From Ooceraea biroi (Eukaryota; Arthropoda; Insecta; Hymenoptera; Formicidae): a stretch of 64,000 nt of DNA. The notes beneath the pieces are model-generated. The model was not told the DNA's origin, searched no databases, and was given only the letters and a program-made list of their open reading frames with translations. The position numbers and the translations under genes were made by a program. Location: positions 7,998,001-8,062,000 of the forward strand of contig NC_039519.1 of NCBI RefSeq assembly GCF_003672135.1, written 5' to 3'. Below are positions 47,891 through 58,846 of the stretch, one piece after another. Position 1 is the first letter of the stretch, and every line of letters begins with the position of its first letter.

Positions 47891-49868
47891 TCAGTAATAA
47901 AATGCTGCGTGATCAAAATTCCTCTGACGATCGTGAACGCCTTGATTTGTTAATAGTTATTGACATAATTATAGACATACGAAGAATGCTATCAAACAGC
48001 ATACAGATTTTGGGATCTTGTACGTAAAAGCTCAGTAAGTAGATCGGCTATCTCAAGATTTATTAAACTTATACGTATAGTATATTTATATTAAATTTTT
48101 GCGACATATTCTGAATATTAATATGATGCACATCAAATTTTAATACTATGCCTGAATAGTTTTTGGACTATTAATTTTTATTGGACGTTTTTTAATTTTA
48201 ACAAAATTCTCTGCTCTCTTTATATTTCAGGCTTGTTCCTTATGCTATGCACTTGTCATTCAAGCCACTTGCGTGCCGTGAGAGCATATTTTTTTTTGAT
48301 ATCAATTTTCGTACATTACATAATGTCGTTCCATTGTGTCTGTAATATTTAGCTTATTATTATGTCGTTCTCTGCTGTGAAGCTTATGCTTGCACATTTT
48401 CTCCTCAGATCACATACGTCGTCTCCTGTTATTCTGCACTGGTTGGCAGCCTGCTTCGCTGGCCACTCAAGTGAGTCCTCCTTATTTCATATCTTACCAT
48501 GTGTATTTCGAAGACGAGTATTTAAGTATATCGTGTCCGATTGGCAAATGGCACGCTGAGACTTCTCTGGCACCGGTCCCCTGCTTCACTCTTTGCTTAT
48601 ACGTCTGTCCTTCCTCGTGTTCCCGGGGTATCTGGTTTTACGGTCTCCATTTCTTCCTTTTTGAGATTCGAATGTCGCTGATTGATATTATGGCTGAGTG
48701 TCGGATTAGCACGTACGTCCCTTCTGCGTTGTGTCGCGTTATCGTTTCGCGCGTCGCGTCGCGCTCATTAAACCCTTTTTTGTGCTGCCTCATTTGTGTC
48801 TTCATCCGGCCTGGCGTGTAGTATGGCTGGATTATTGTGCGGTGGTGAGTGTGAAACACCCCAAGGAGCACTTGTTGTCGAAACTCTCATATGCGCGAAT
48901 CTTTGTGTGTTGTCTCGACCTGTTCGTCGGGATCCACCCGATTTATTCTCTTGTTGACAATAATAAATCATACTTGCCGAATCATTCTGTCAATAGATAG
49001 TATATTTAAACATATTCAAGATTTAGAAAAGATTTTATATAATAGAGTGGATACGTTACAGTGTAAGTGAAGTGCTTTTTCGTTTTGTGCTATTTGTTTA
49101 TTCTTAAACTTTGTCGAGTCTCGAAACTATATGTTCTGTGCCATTTTAAGCAGGCATCATTACTGTGTTGTTGATGATCTCTTCTAATACTCTGGTCGTT
49201 TCTCTGTTTTATTCGCTGTGAGTTATGGGCTTGATAATTTCGAATTCCTCGGTCTCGGTTTTCTTGAATGATTGCTCCAGTATGATTTATTATTGTCAGG
49301 TTTAATAATGTCGTGGGTGTCCGTCGACTGTATTCTGCGCATGTATTCGCTGATTGTTCGCACTCAGTGCTCCTTGGGTTTCTCCTTTTCCCCGCATTTT
49401 CTGCCTATTTCTCCCGCCCAGCTCGGATTGAGACAAATGTGTGCAGTGCAAAAAGTGGTTTGGCGCGGCGCGACGTCTCTGCGCGTTATACGGTCGTTAT
49501 GCACGCGAGGGCGTACGTTTCTGCTTCTGCTCTCGCCATTTCAATCGTCGATCTCGTATTCTCGAAGGAAGATAGTGAGCCGTAAAACCGATATCCCGGG
49601 AACGACGGGATGTACGACGTGCTCCAATAAGGTGAGCCGGTGTGGACCGGTGGTGCGCTAAGTCGTCGTGTGGCGTGTGCCATTTGCTCGCATCTCGATA
49701 TTGTTTGTGGATACCTTGGATAACTTCGTCTTCGGGAAGTCATGTTTTGTGTGATAGGTCATGAATAGGGTAGTTGCGCGTGTGAGTGTGTGGCGCGTTC
49801 GTTGGCGGCTGCGATCGCAGCAGTAGTGTCGAGGAGACGACGATGTGATTCGGAGAAGAATGTAGTGT
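47891..49868. other. Unique DNA, no supported gene
   Basis: GC-balanced sequence with overlapping frames on both strands (48390-48821, 49272-49661, 49486-49743). None shows a known domain and frames overlap head to head. An internal T-rich tract is present. Origin unknown; possibly a decayed retroelement or a UTR of a gene elsewhere. Confidence 0.35.
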
Positions 49869-49983
49869 GGTTTATAAAACTTTGTAATAAAGCATTTCTA
49901 AGCACTCGATATAAGAATTTTTTCTTATTTCCACTAGTAGAATATGCTCCGCAGTTTGTCGGTTAAAAACCCGGAGCACCCTG
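49869..49983 (-). mobile_element. TIR fragment of the HTH element family, before the gap
   Basis: Matches the right TIR of the 760 bp family (GTAATAAAGCATTTCTAAGC ... GTCGGTTAAAAACCCGG ... CACCCTG) with several single-base deletions. Same orientation as the fragment after the gap. Confidence 0.85.
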
Positions 49984-49993
49984 TTAATGTACA

Positions 49994-50093
49994 NNNNNNN
50001 NNNNNNNNNNNNNNNNNNNNNNNNNNNNNNNNNNNNNNNNNNNNNNNNNNNNNNNNNNNNNNNNNNNNNNNNNNNNNNNNNNNNNNNNNNNNN
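49994..50093. other. Scaffold gap (100 N)
   Basis: Exactly 100 unknown bases inside a cluster of near-identical elements, where an assembler is expected to break. Confidence 0.99.
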
Positions 50094-50321
50094 GTTCAAC
50101 ATAGTGAACATGAATACACGTGAATACACGTAACATAAACATCTTCGACCTTGCAAATTCTACACTATGTTCCGTTGTTACTTATCTCATATTTCTTTTC
50201 AATATTGGTTTATAACTTTGTAATAAAGCATTTCTAAGCAAACTCGATATAAGAATTTTTTCTTATTTCCACTAGTAGAATATGCTCCCGCAGTTTGTCG
50301 GTTAAAACCCGGGACACCCTG
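50094..50321 (-). mobile_element. Truncated HTH element after the gap
   Basis: Reverse-oriented 5' part of the same 760 bp element: a complete TIR ending CCCGGGACACCCTG at 50321 and the start of the HTH frame's upstream region (the codons for MLNRFS-like sequence) cut off by the gap. TA follows. Confidence 0.88.
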
Positions 50322-50830
50322 TATATGTACATATATACATATTATATAATGGTTTCTTTCATTTTGATTAATAGTATAACTCGATGAGATAACGGTGCAT
50401 GGCTGGCGGGAGATGACAGCTAGCCGTCATCGCGAGTTACTTTGAATGTAACTTAAATTATTTGAGGTATTTCTCTGACGTTTTACATTTAAGTATCTAT
50501 CTTACGTTTCCGCGCGCGCGTGTCATCGCATTCTTTGGTCTCTCACACTTTCTTTGGTTTCTCCGGTTTTCCTCATGTTCGTAATTTCATATTTGCTCGA
50601 GCAGCACGGGATGTATTCGCAAATCATTCTTTGTATTCGACTTTACAACGATTTTTCTCTAAACGGTAAAAATTGATATATTATCCAGTCACTTAAATCT
50701 GTAAACATAAATTTCGTTGCCGAAATGTCAGCAGAAATCTGACAGGATTTGATAATAAAATTGCAGACTGTCGGCAGAAATCGAGCAAGTTCTGCTATTT
50801 AAATGAAATATACACAGCAGATCCTTATAC
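50322..50830. other. Unique spacer, nothing recognised
   Basis: About 500 bp of mixed composition between element copies, with a short CG alternation (GCGCGCGCG at about 50,512). No reading frame of interest. Confidence 0.5.
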
Positions 50831-51589
50831 AGGGTGTCCCGGGTTTTAACCGACAAACTGCGGGAGCATATTCTACTAGTGGAAATAAGAAAAAATTCTT
50901 ATATCGAGTTTGCTTAGAAATGCTTTATTACAAAGTTATAAACCAATATTGAAAAGAAATATGAGATAAGTAACAACGGAACATAGTGTAGAATTTGCAA
51001 GGTCGAAGATGTTTATGTTACGTGTATTCACGTGTATTCATGTTCACTATGTTGAACCGATTCAGTATGATTGTTACTTTCACAACAGTAGCCGTTAGAT
51101 TTCAATCGTCGTGTCAACTAGCAATTACTATCAGAATGCCAAAAGTGTTTTCAAACGAGGAATACACCGATATTCATTTCGTGTACGGATTCTGTGACGG
51201 AAATGCACGAGCTGCCGTACGAGAGTATCAACGTAGATTTCCTAACAGGAGAGCACCAGATAGATTTAAAGCAACGAATTACTAATTCAGTTACTGAGAT
51301 GCAACAAAATTGTCAGGAATGTCGTACCGTAACAAATTCTGTACTACGTCGATGTCTAGCTTGTATCGATGCGCAAGGACAACATTTTGAAATGCGTCAC
51401 TAAATCATTGCGTAGATAATTTTTATTTTTGTGAAAAAATCCGTTGTTACTTATCTCATATTTCTTTTCAATATTGGTTTATAACTTTGTAATAAAGCAT
51501 TTCTAAGCAAACTCGATATAAGAATTTTTTCTTATTTCCACTAGTAGAATATGCTCCCGCAGTTTGTCGGTTAAAACCCGGACACCCTG
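50831..51589 (+). mobile_element. HTH-only deleted transposon, tandem copy A
   Basis: 759 bp from CAGGGTGTCCCGGG to CACCCTG, with TA on both sides and about 150 bp TIRs. Frame 1 from ATG 51138 (MPKVFSNEEYTDIHFVYGFC...) is a DUF4817-type HTH ending RRAPDRFKATNY*; the frame is also open upstream to 50995. Frame 2, overlapping it, ends DLKQRITNSVTEMQQNCQECR...LRRCLACIDAQGQHFEMRH*, which resembles the far C-terminus of the same transposase type. The DDE core is deleted and the junction (near CACCAGATAGATTTA) is out of frame. Confidence 0.92.
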
Positions 51590-51603
51590 TATGTCTAATT
51601 ATA

Positions 51604-52363
51604 CAGGGTGCCCGGGTTTTAACCGACAAACTGCGGGAGCATATTCTACTAGTGGAAATAAGAAAAAATTCTTATATCGAGTTTGCTTAGAAATGCTTTA
51701 TTACAAAGTTATAAACCAATATTGAAAAGAAATATGAGATAAGTAACAACGGAACATAGTGTAGAATTTGGAAGGTCGAAGATGTTTATGTTACGTGTAT
51801 TCACGTGTATTCATGTTCACTATGTTGAAACGATTCAGTATGATTGTTACTTTCACAACAGTAGCTGTTAGATTTCAATCGTCGTGTCAACTAGCAATTA
51901 CTATCAGAATGCCAAAAGTGTTTTCAAATGAGGAATACACCGATATTCATTTCGTGTACGGATTCTGTGACGGAAATGCACGAGCTGCCGTACGAGAGTA
52001 TCAACGTAGATTTCCTAACAGGAGAGCACCAGATAGATTTAAAGCAACGAATTACTAATTCAGTTACTGAGATGCAACAAAATTGTCAGGAATGTCGTAC
52101 CGTAACAAATTCTGTACTACGTCGATGTCTAGCTTGTATCGATGCGCAAGGACAACATTTTGAAATGCGTCACTAAATCATTGCGTAGATAATTTTTATT
52201 TTTGTGAAAAAATCCGTTGTTACTTATCTCATATTTCTTTTCAATATTGGTTTATAACTTTGTAATAAAGCATTTCTAAGCAAACTCGATATAAGAATTT
52301 TTTCTTATTTCCACTAGTAGAATATGCTCCCGCAGTTTGTCGGTTAAAACCCGGGACACCCTG
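51604..52363 (+). mobile_element. HTH-only deleted transposon, tandem copy B
   Basis: 760 bp, nearly identical to copy A. The HTH frame is at 51912-52058 within the longer open frame 51768-52058. Separated from copy A by 14 bp (TATGTCTAATTATA, 51590-51603) and from copy C by the same 14 bp (52364-52377), so a unit of about 774 bp was duplicated. Confidence 0.92.
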
Positions 52364-52377
52364 TATGTCTAATTATA

Positions 52378-53138
52378 CAGGGTGGCCCGGGTTTTAACCG
52401 ACAAACTGCGGGAGCATATTCTACTAGTGGAAATAAGAAAAAATTCTTATATCGAGTTTGCTTAGAAATGCTTTATTACAAAGTTATAAACCAATATTGA
52501 AAAGAAATATGAGATAAGTAACAACGGAACATAGTGTAGAATTTGCAAGGTCGAGGATGTTTATGTTACGTGTATTCACGTGTATTCATGTTCACTATGT
52601 TGAAACGATTCAGTATGATTGTTACTTTCACAACAGTAGCCGTTAGATTTCAATCGTCGTGTCAACTAGCAATTACTATCAGAATGCCAAAAGTGTTTTC
52701 AAATGAGGAATACACCGATATTCATTTCGTGTACGGATTCTGTGACGGAAATGCACGAGCTGCCGTACGAGAGTATCAACGTAGATTTCCTAACAGGAGA
52801 GCACCAGATAGATTTAAAGCAACGAATTACTAATTCAGTTACTGAGATGCAACCAAATTTTCAGGAATGTCGTACCGTAACAAATTCTGTACTACGTCGA
52901 TGTCTAGCTTGTATCGATGCGCAAGGACAACATTTTGAAATGCGTCACTACATCATTGCGTAGATAATTTTTATTTTTGTGAAAAAATCCGTTGTTACTT
53001 ATCTCATATTTCTTTTCAATATTGGTTTATAACTTTGTAATAAAGCATTTCTAAGCAAACTCGATATAAGAATTTTTTCTTATTTCCACTAGTAGAATAT
53101 GCTCCCGCAGTTTGTCGGTTAAAACCCGGGACACCCTG
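52378..53138 (+). mobile_element. HTH-only deleted transposon, tandem copy C
   Basis: 761 bp, same structure. The tail frame differs at the end (MRHYIIA, from CACTACATC instead of CACTAAATC), one of few changes. The right end CACCCTG is followed by TATA and then at once by the next element at 53145, which begins with the same CAGGGTG heptamer. Confidence 0.92.
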
Positions 53139-53144
53139 TATATA

Positions 53145-54163
53145 CAGGGTGATTCGTATAAAGTGACCGATTTAATTATTAGTGAAATTTGAAGACATAT
53201 GAAAAAAGAGTTTATACCAATATGTTCAGTACAAAGGGGGACACCATATAACGGATACGATTATTTTATGAGTGGAGGCGTTGAGGACATTTCAAAGTCA
53301 ACTTTTTTTTAATGGGATGCTGTATTCTTTATTTTATAGGATAGTAGCCCTTTTTAATATAAATTTAATGATACATTACATAAAACCATTCAAGGTCAAT
53401 CAAGGTCAAAAATACATGATAAAATAAAATTCAAATGTATGATCTGTATTTCTGTTCTTCACAATAAATGTTCAAAGTTTTGACCTTGAACTCGACGACA
53501 CAGATGAATTGTCTTGCTCGTGATATAATCCGTAATATTGAACGGGCACTATGTCTATGTCGATCTGGATATCGTTCATCTAATACTCTTGCAGTTTCAG
53601 CTGCATTTTTTCCACATTCACCAAAAGTTATCAAAATGTCTACAATTTGTGAATTATTTTAATTAGCCATTACGTTCAGTGCTATGACTAATCTCATACT
53701 AAGGCTGCGTTCGCTTTGGCACTCGCAACGTTTGTAAGCATCACTTGTCCTTACAATCTTCGTAATAATAACATTATGATAGCAGTTTCCAAAGAAAACA
53801 CAGCTCATAAACATAGACCTAGACATACCGAGAGCCAAAGCGAACGACAGACGGATATACAGATCATACATTTGAATTTTATTTCATCATGTATTTTGGC
53901 CTTGATTGACCTTGAATGTTTTTATGTAATGTATCATTGAATTTATATTAAAAAGGGCTACTATCCTATAAAATAAAAAATACAGCATCCCATTAAAAAA
54001 AAGAAGTTGACTTTGAAATGTCCTCAACGCCTCCACTCATAAAATAATCGTATCCGTTATATGGTGTCCCCCTTTGTACTGAACATATCGGTATAAACTC
54101 TTTTTTCATATGTCTTCAAATTTCACTAATAATTAAATCGGTCACTTTATACGAATCACCCTG
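53145..54163 (-). mobile_element. Related 1 kb TIR element with an HTH remnant
   Basis: 1,019 bp between CAGGGTGATTCGTATAAAGT at 53145 and its inverse ending at 54163; TIRs are about 300 bp each (to about 53,446 and from about 53,866). The outer CAGGGTG is shared with the neighbouring 760 bp family, the rest is different. The minus-strand middle encodes NNSQIVDILITFGECGKNAAETARVLDERYPDRHRHSARSILRIISRARQ, another DUF4817-type HTH, preceded by MAN and an in-frame TAA at 53659-53661. No catalytic domain. Confidence 0.88.
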
Positions 54164-57100
54164 TATATATCGAAAACGCAGCAGCGTTTCATTAACATGC
54201 AAGAACGTTGTGTTACACAGTATTCGAGAGAACGCGCGCAAGAACTTCTGCGTCGAGTCCGTTGAATTGCGTGCGCGATATGATCAATCGCAGTGTGATC
54301 ATTGGATCATGAACCAGCTCGCTTCTCACGTAGCAAGCGATATTTTTAGAATATTCCAGTTTGCTCAGAACGTCAAAAGATGCTTGAGGACATCCGAGCG
54401 ATATCATATCGACGGCTACGCGATCACTTTCCCAAAGAATTTTGATCACGTCGTACTTCTATGCAGAAATCTAAACGTACGCGTCTTCTTCTTCTTCTTC
54501 GAGAAACAGACGCTTCTGAGGTCAAGTTTGTGAAATAAGAGAAAATATTGTTACGAGATGATCCGGGAAGAATTGATCCCACTAAATAACAAACATAGTT
54601 AAGAAATATATTTTGAATATACTGCGTATAACACGAACAGAGAGATTAATTATTGATCGTTGTGGACGTATGCTAGTAGGTGTGCATTGCGTCATGGATC
54701 AAAGATTACTCAGAGATCTTGAAAGATTGAAGATGTATGCATCGGATGTTCTTCAAACTATATATTTTGCTATGTAACGAAGAGTGACACTCGGAGATTT
54801 TAATCGCGGAATCTGCTTGTATCTGTTCGGTCCAAACACAGATAGATACGATCGTGGAAATAGAATATGATTAGTACGTTATCTCTTCGTCATCATTGAT
54901 AATACAGTCGAAGATATTCATGTTTGAAGCGACCGAGCGAACAACTTTGCGATAAACCTGAAATCGATTTGTGTATAATGTCATTAATTCGTGAGTTGGA
55001 GAACTTCAACATCACGTTTTTGATATCGAGAGCGTCGCTTTATCTTGCGTTTTTGAATTTCCTTGAGTGTTACAACTCATTACATTATACTATTGCGATT
55101 GCGTATCGTAAAGTACACACAGCCCGAGATTGTGAGATAGAAACGTAACGACACGTTTATTTTTATATCGAATGCAGTAACCGCGAGGAGTGACCGTTTG
55201 TTTATTTGTACATATCTTTTGTATATATATTTTTTAAATAGAAATAATTGATTATATAATATAATTGTCCAACAATTTGAATAAAATATTTATTACCATG
55301 TACTGCCTGACGTTTGTTCAACAAACATAAAATATATTGTTGTAAAACCTTTCTGGATTTGTCCTAATTTGTCCTTTCCTTAAATGCGAATTTAATTTAT
55401 AATAAGATTTGCTCCATACAGAATGTTGTTGATTATTTCATTTGATGCATAGTATATATTCCAACATATCAATTCAAACAAAATTTATAAACTTGAGTGA
55501 AAATTTCATAAATAATTTATAGAAATTGAAATGTAAAATTTAATTTTTTTGCCATACTTTTAGTTAAACTTTAATTTTGCACATTCGGATAAGATTTTGC
55601 GCTTATATTTACACAATATCGTGTGTAAAGAGGATATGAAAATAAAAAAACTGGGTTTAATTAGAAAATTATTTCATTATTTTCATTCGAAAATTATACA
55701 TTATTTCACATTCTCTTTCGTTACGACTATTACGCCACAAGTGTTAATAAATAAGATATTAATAAATAATAAAATACGAACATACATTGCATGCCCATCT
55801 AATATCTGCACTGTAACCTTATGTGGGTAGAAATTGTACTGTGCGCCAGTCCTAGTTTATTCTTGAATACATATATACTGATGCCTGACGCATATATATA
55901 TGTATATATGATACGTCACGAAAAAAATCGATTATTATAATATAATAATGAATTATTAAGATGATAAGTGTTATTAGAAATGCAGCAAATTTCTAAATCG
56001 TAAATATAATTCCTTAGAAATTATAAATTATCACTGCTCACATAATAAATTACTATACGATAAATAATAACTTAATTTTTATGCTATTACTTTTGTTAAC
56101 ATCTAATCACAGTTCGTATATCAATATGTCGGTAATATAAAATAATTTAATTAAAATGATAAATCAATAACATAGTGATTGTAATAAACATTAGTCTTTT
56201 ATTAGGCAATGTACAAAATTTTCCGCATACACAGTATGCACGTTTGTTTTATATCGTAATATAAAACTCATAACAATAATCTTAAATTAAATAATTAAAC
56301 ATTAATCTAATGTACAAGATGATCCACAAGGGATCGGGCCTCGTTTATTAATAGAATTTTGGATCGATTATCCTGCCCCTTTCTGCTCTATCTCTTTCTC
56401 TCTCTCCCACACACTCTCCCTCTCTTTCTCTCTGTCTGTCTTTCATTCGCTGACGTTCCTATTGTTTCCTTCGCTTTTATTCTCTTTATCTTCCAAGCTT
56501 AATTGACTCCAGGTTAAATTACAGAAGCACTCATGTGATTTTGTCATTTATCAGAATAAAATGTATGTGACATGTATCGGAGTAAGATATATGTAACATA
56601 TATCAGAGCGAGATATATTACATTTCGTCGAAAATGCAAGATTAGGATTCGTATTAATGAAAAAGGCACTTTTAGGTAGAACTAACATCCAAATTTACAC
56701 GAATTGTATATACATATATGTATATATATATATATATATACGATCTTGAAGACCAGTTCTATTATCAAAACTTCTGCAATTTAATTGCAAAAAATAAAGC
56801 TTTGGAAGAAAAAGCACTGTGAGTGTATATTCACAGACTGTCTCAAATGTGTATATTAATAACAGTGTTTCAAAACCTAATTGAAATGATTTTTGTATTT
56901 GAAGAAATTGTAATTCGATAAATTTATAGCTCTAGTTCAATCTCAAACTATGCGATGCAAACTGTTTTATTCCCGCAACGCATTAACTTAACTATAAATT
57001 CATTTTTTTATTGCAGTTTTTGTCACTAGGACTTTATTAACAGAAAAGAAATTCTATATTTCAGATCAAATGTAGGTCTCTTCCTATTAGAAAATGGACA

Positions 57101-58846
57101 TCAATTATACATAACAAAACAATACATATAATAGGATATTATGTATATAATACATATATAATCACTATATTACAAGTATATATATTCTATTATATATTAC
57201 AGATAATACACACACAATAGAGAATTACATATATACAATGATATTAATGTATTATATAATATATAATAGAAAATATATTTTATATATATAGAATATATAT
57301 AAAAATAAAACTTTGCCACTAAGATGTGATTTTAGAAGCACCGTAGTTATTAAAACAATAGAACAACATCCTTTCAATTATACATGTTTACATATAATTA
57401 TTACTCAATGATTACTTTATTTAAATTTACAAATTATATGTGGCTCGACTAATTACAAGCACGTAATAAATAATTTGAGAAACGTTATATTCAATGTCCT
57501 CCGGCGGTACATTTCAATAAAGAAATTATTTATTAAACTCATTTCTTCAAGAAAAAGAAACGAAGATTATTCATGTCACAAGGATAAAATGCTATTACTA
57601 ATTTACACATCTTTGGGATGGCCTGCATCGTAAATTACGACATAAGTTTTCAACTGTGTCAAGAATTTTATGCAATTTGTTTGACACTGTACTATACAAT
57701 ATCATATAATTGCAAGATCATCGAAAGTATTTTTTCGTTCGAATTCTGTTCATTAAATCACATTGAAACGTATTGTACATATACTTTTACATAGTTTTCC
57801 GCAATGGCGATTCATTTAATTCTTATCGTGAAAGATTACTTTTCTATAGTATACGCGACTAAAAGAATTTTGGTTTTATTTCTTCGTCGGTTGCGATAAA
57901 AGTCATGTGCTGATTTAATTGTTCACGTATGAAAATTAAGAGTGTTTCAAATAACAAAACGATAAATTAGCCGATATCGCATTTTCTGGTCTATGTATCT
58001 GTCGCATGCGAAGGAAAATAAAAAGTGAGAATGCATGGATAACGTGTGGGTTTTACTGATGTGCGTAATCGAGATCGTGATTTTTGTAAGAAAGTGCAAT
58101 AAAAATATATATGTCGTCGAGCGCGTGTTTTGCGCGACGGGGCATTCTTGCAATAGTCGTAATACATTTACGAGTCACGAATCACTTGTATAGGTCGGTA
58201 AAATGGTGTTCGAAAAAAAATTGAAAATAGGATCGGCTTTGTCGATCAATTTCAGAGTGCAAAAGAGAGATCTTCGGTATTATTTTATTAAACAATCAGA
58301 AAATTCTACGATTTCCCTTTTGTATCTATTACACTTGTTTTCTAGGCATTCGCTGTCTCTCGACGTACATATACATGTATGCATATATAACGATTCACTT
58401 GCTTCCAATAAAAATTAATATGTTGCCTAGTTAACAAATCAAAAAACAACCTATTAAAATAAATACATTGATTTCTCAACATTAAGATAAATTAATTGTT
58501 GGATTAATTAACTTGGAATTTCTAAATGAGAAACCAAACGTTGCGGCTGATGACTCGTTATATCGTTAAAGAAGAAGATATAATATTCAAACAGAACAGA
58601 TTCAAGTCACTGTCAAATGGTGAACGATCTGAATGACAGATTGAAGCAAGCATATCGTTCCGATGGAAGCTCATTGCTTCACATTATCTTGTTTTTCCGG
58701 TAACAACCACAGAAAAATATTAGTAATAACATAAGAGTGTCTTACAGCAACAGTCTGTCTCCCGAATCAACATTTTACGTGTGAAGCGATGCTACAATTT
58801 TAATTAGAATTCTCGCAACGGAACAAAATAAAAATGATGTTCTAGA
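54164..58846. other. AT-rich DNA, no gene supported
   Basis: Frames at 54210-54533, 54924-55148, 55597-55830 and 58203-58418 lack domains and good codon composition. Contains a CT-rich tract (56,385-56,453), an AT dinucleotide tract (about 56,700-56,740) and a very AT-rich segment around 57,120-57,300. No transposon termini were recognised. Confidence 0.5.
56385..56453. repeat. CT-rich simple repeat
   Basis: Irregular CT/TCTC tract with interspersed A and G, typical intronic or intergenic low-complexity DNA. Confidence 0.8.

Noticed and set aside
48390..49743. Overlapping frames of 85-143 codons as genes
   Set aside because: Frames overlap on both strands, with no domain or splice support.
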